Source of the DNA: Roseobacter sp.
Lineage (GTDB): Bacteria > Pseudomonadota > Alphaproteobacteria > Rhodobacterales > Rhodobacteraceae
Direction of reading: 5' to 3'
DNA length: 64,000 nucleotides
Assembly: GCA_024636495.1 (NCBI GenBank)
Contig: JAGXGZ010000081.1
Span: 1 to 64,000 of the forward strand
Shown here: positions 62,086 to 64,000 of the stretch, in pieces
Layout of the letters: every line of letters starts with the position of its first letter
Position numbering within the stretch: the first letter of the stretch is position 1
The notes under the pieces: generated by a model
What the model was told of the DNA's origin: nothing
The model's database searches: none
The model's input: only the letters and a program-made list of their open reading frames with translations
Translations under genes and position numbers: made by a program

Positions 62086-63434
62086 CACAGCCGCCCAAAC
62101 CAGACAGCCGGCCTGATAAGGTATCGCTGTGGCGATATGCAAAGCTTTTTCGCCAAGACATCCTGTCGGCGCAGCCCGCGCGGCTTTACCGCGCATGGAT
62201 GGCAGAGTTCAAAACGCCGTTTTTCCGCAGCTACCTGATCAACCAGCCCGACCTGATCAAGACAGTCCTGAAAGAGCGCCCGGATGACTTCCCCAAGTCT
62301 GACCGGATTGGCGAGGGGCTGCGGCCTTTGCTGGGTAATTCGGTATTCCTGACCAATGGCGAGACCTGGAAGCGGCAGCGGCGCATCATAGACCCCGCGT
62401 TTGAGGGGGGGCGTCTGCGCGATACATTCCCCGCCATGTGGGACGCGGCAGAGGCGGCGGTCAACCGATTGGGCAACCGTGTGGGCGAGGTCATCGAGAT
62501 CGAAGCCGAGACAAGTCACGTCGCAGCCGATGTGATCTTTCGCACGCTGTTTTCGCTGCCCATTGATCATCACATTGCCCGCGATGTGTTTGATGAATTC
62601 AAGGCCTATCAGCGCAGCCAGCCGATCCTGAATATTGCGGCTTTTGTCCCGCTGCCGCGTTGGCTGCCCCGGCTGTTTCGCCGCGACACGCGTAACAGTG
62701 CGGCAAAAATCCGTGGGCTGATCACCGAACTGACCGAGACGCGGATGGCGCAGATCAAGGCAGGCACAGCACCCGCTGATTTGGCAACCAAGATCATGAC
62801 GACTGTTGACCCGGTCGAAGGCGATACCTTCAGCACGCAAGAAATGGTCGATCAGGTCGCGATCTTCTTTCTGGCAGGGCACGAAACCAGCGCGTCGGCG
62901 TTGGCGTGGACGCTGTATTTGATGGCGACCCACCCAAAGTGGCAGGACCGTCTGGCCGAAGAGGCGCAGCAAATCGATACCTGTGATTTTACGGTGATGT
63001 CGAAGCTACGTCTGAGCCGCGATGTCTTTCGCGAGGCGCTGCGGCTTTATCCGCCTGTACCGATGATGGTGCGCGAGGCGACCTGCCCGGAAGAGTTTCG
63101 CGAAAGGCAGCTAAAACCGGGGGCCCAGATTGTGATCAGCCCGTGGCACCTGCACCGTCATGAACGCCTGTGGGATAATCCTGACGGCTTTGACCCGGAA
63201 CGTTGGCAAACCGAGAACGGCAAAACATGCCAGCGCGAGGCCTATTTGCCGTTTAGTGCGGGTGCACGGGTCTGTCCGGGGGCGGGATTTGCCATGGTCG
63301 AGGGTCCGTTGATCCTGTCGCGTATTCTGCGGGACTATAAGGTGGAACCGATCGGCGGGCGTGTGCCCGTTCCCGTTGCACATCTGACGGTGCGATCAAA
63401 AGATGGCATTTGGTTGCGGCTTGTCCGACGCTAA
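62082..63434 (+). CDS. Cytochrome P450
   Basis: I-helix FFLAGHETSASAL, ExxR (EALRLYP), heme-binding FSAGARVCPGAGFAM; ATGA overlap with upstream hydrolase. Confidence 0.96.
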   Translation: MTQPPKPDSRPDKVSLWRYAKLFRQDILSAQPARLYRAWMAEFKTPFFRSYLINQPDLIKTVLKERPDDFPKSDRIGEGLRPLLGNSVFLTNGETWKRQRRIIDPAFEGGRLRDTFPAMWDAAEAAVNRLGNRVGEVIEIEAETSHVAADVIFRTLFSLPIDHHIARDVFDEFKAYQRSQPILNIAAFVPLPRWLPRLFRRDTRNSAAKIRGLITELTETRMAQIKAGTAPADLATKIMTTVDPVEGDTFSTQEMVDQVAIFFLAGHETSASALAWTLYLMATHPKWQDRLAEEAQQIDTCDFTVMSKLRLSRDVFREALRLYPPVPMMVREATCPEEFRERQLKPGAQIVISPWHLHRHERLWDNPDGFDPERWQTENGKTCQREAYLPFSAGARVCPGAGFAMVEGPLILSRILRDYKVEPIGGRVPVPVAHLTVRSKDGIWLRLVRR

Positions 63435-63503
63435 CACAATACCATCGCGCGATCAGATGCTTTAAACGGAAAAAAACGGAATCAACAAAAGGCCTGCAAA
63501 ACC

Positions 63504-64000
63504 ATGAGCACGACAGACGCACAACGGACACAAATGGCGACCGGCAAGGGATTTGTAGCAGCATTGGACCAATCCGGCGGTTCAACCCCGAAAGCGCTAA
63601 GCCTTTATGGCGTCGAGCCATCGGATTATTCTGGCGACGCTGAAATGTTTCAGGCGATGCATGACATGCGCGCGCGGATCATACTGGCGGATGATTTTAC
63701 CAATGCCAAAGTTCTGGGGGCGATCCTTTTCGAGCGCACGATGGACGAGACGATCAACGGCAAGCCCGTGGCGCAGGTATTGTGGGAAGACCGCGGCGTC
63801 GTGCCCTTTCTAAAGATCGACAAGGGGTTGGAGGACGAGGCGAACGGCGTCCAATTACTCAAGCCCATGCCCGAGCTTGAAGCCCTATTGGCCCGCGCCA
63901 AGCAGGCCGGTATTTTTGGAACAAAGGAACGCTCGGTGATCCAGTCTGCCAATGCGGCGGGCATTGCTGCTGTGGTTGCACAGCAGTTCGAGGTTGCTAA
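63504..64000 (+). CDS. Fructose-bisphosphate aldolase class I (truncated by window end)
   Basis: ATG 63504 opens MSTTDAQRTQMATGKGFVAALDQSGGSTPKALSLYGV..., open to the window end; absent from the ORF track because no stop is reached. Confidence 0.9.
   Translation, partial: MSTTDAQRTQMATGKGFVAALDQSGGSTPKALSLYGVEPSDYSGDAEMFQAMHDMRARIILADDFTNAKVLGAILFERTMDETINGKPVAQVLWEDRGVVPFLKIDKGLEDEANGVQLLKPMPELEALLARAKQAGIFGTKERSVIQSANAAGIAAVVAQQFEVA

Overview
The window is mostly conserved chromosomal backbone of an alphaproteobacterium, most likely a Rhodobacteraceae/Roseobacter-group member (inferred from gene content and codon usage, not from a search). I support about 60 protein-coding genes, one tRNA (CAT anticodon), several hairpin terminators, one REP-like inverted repeat and a few regulatory candidates. 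Recognisable genes include tyrS, anmK, eno, a DEAD-box helicase, psuG/psuK, a CtaA-type heme A synthase, gyrA, zwf-pgl-pgi, purM-purN, purC-purS-purQ, rnd, a DctB/DctD-like two-component pair, rne and ccdA. I see no rRNA, CRISPR array, complete prophage or insertion sequence. I did not find a clear, large undescribed system. The best leads are: (1) an orphan promoter-plus-terminator unit at ~16.36-16.47 kb that looks like an unannotated ~75-nt sRNA; (2) a perfect GTTC-N7-GTTC (alphaproteobacterial LexA-type) site just upstream of a PA0069-family radical SAM gene; (3) an NtrC/DctD-type regulator that has lost the GAFTGA motif and has a degraded Walker B; (4) a split methionine-synthase-like set (Bmt-type, corrinoid protein, DUF1638); (5) a nuclease-like/ImmA-IrrE fusion at the left edge; (6) an AT-rich gene-poor stretch abutting the tRNA 3' end; (7) a long structured-looking rne leader. 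No database search or folding could be run. All product names come from reading motifs in the supplied translations.
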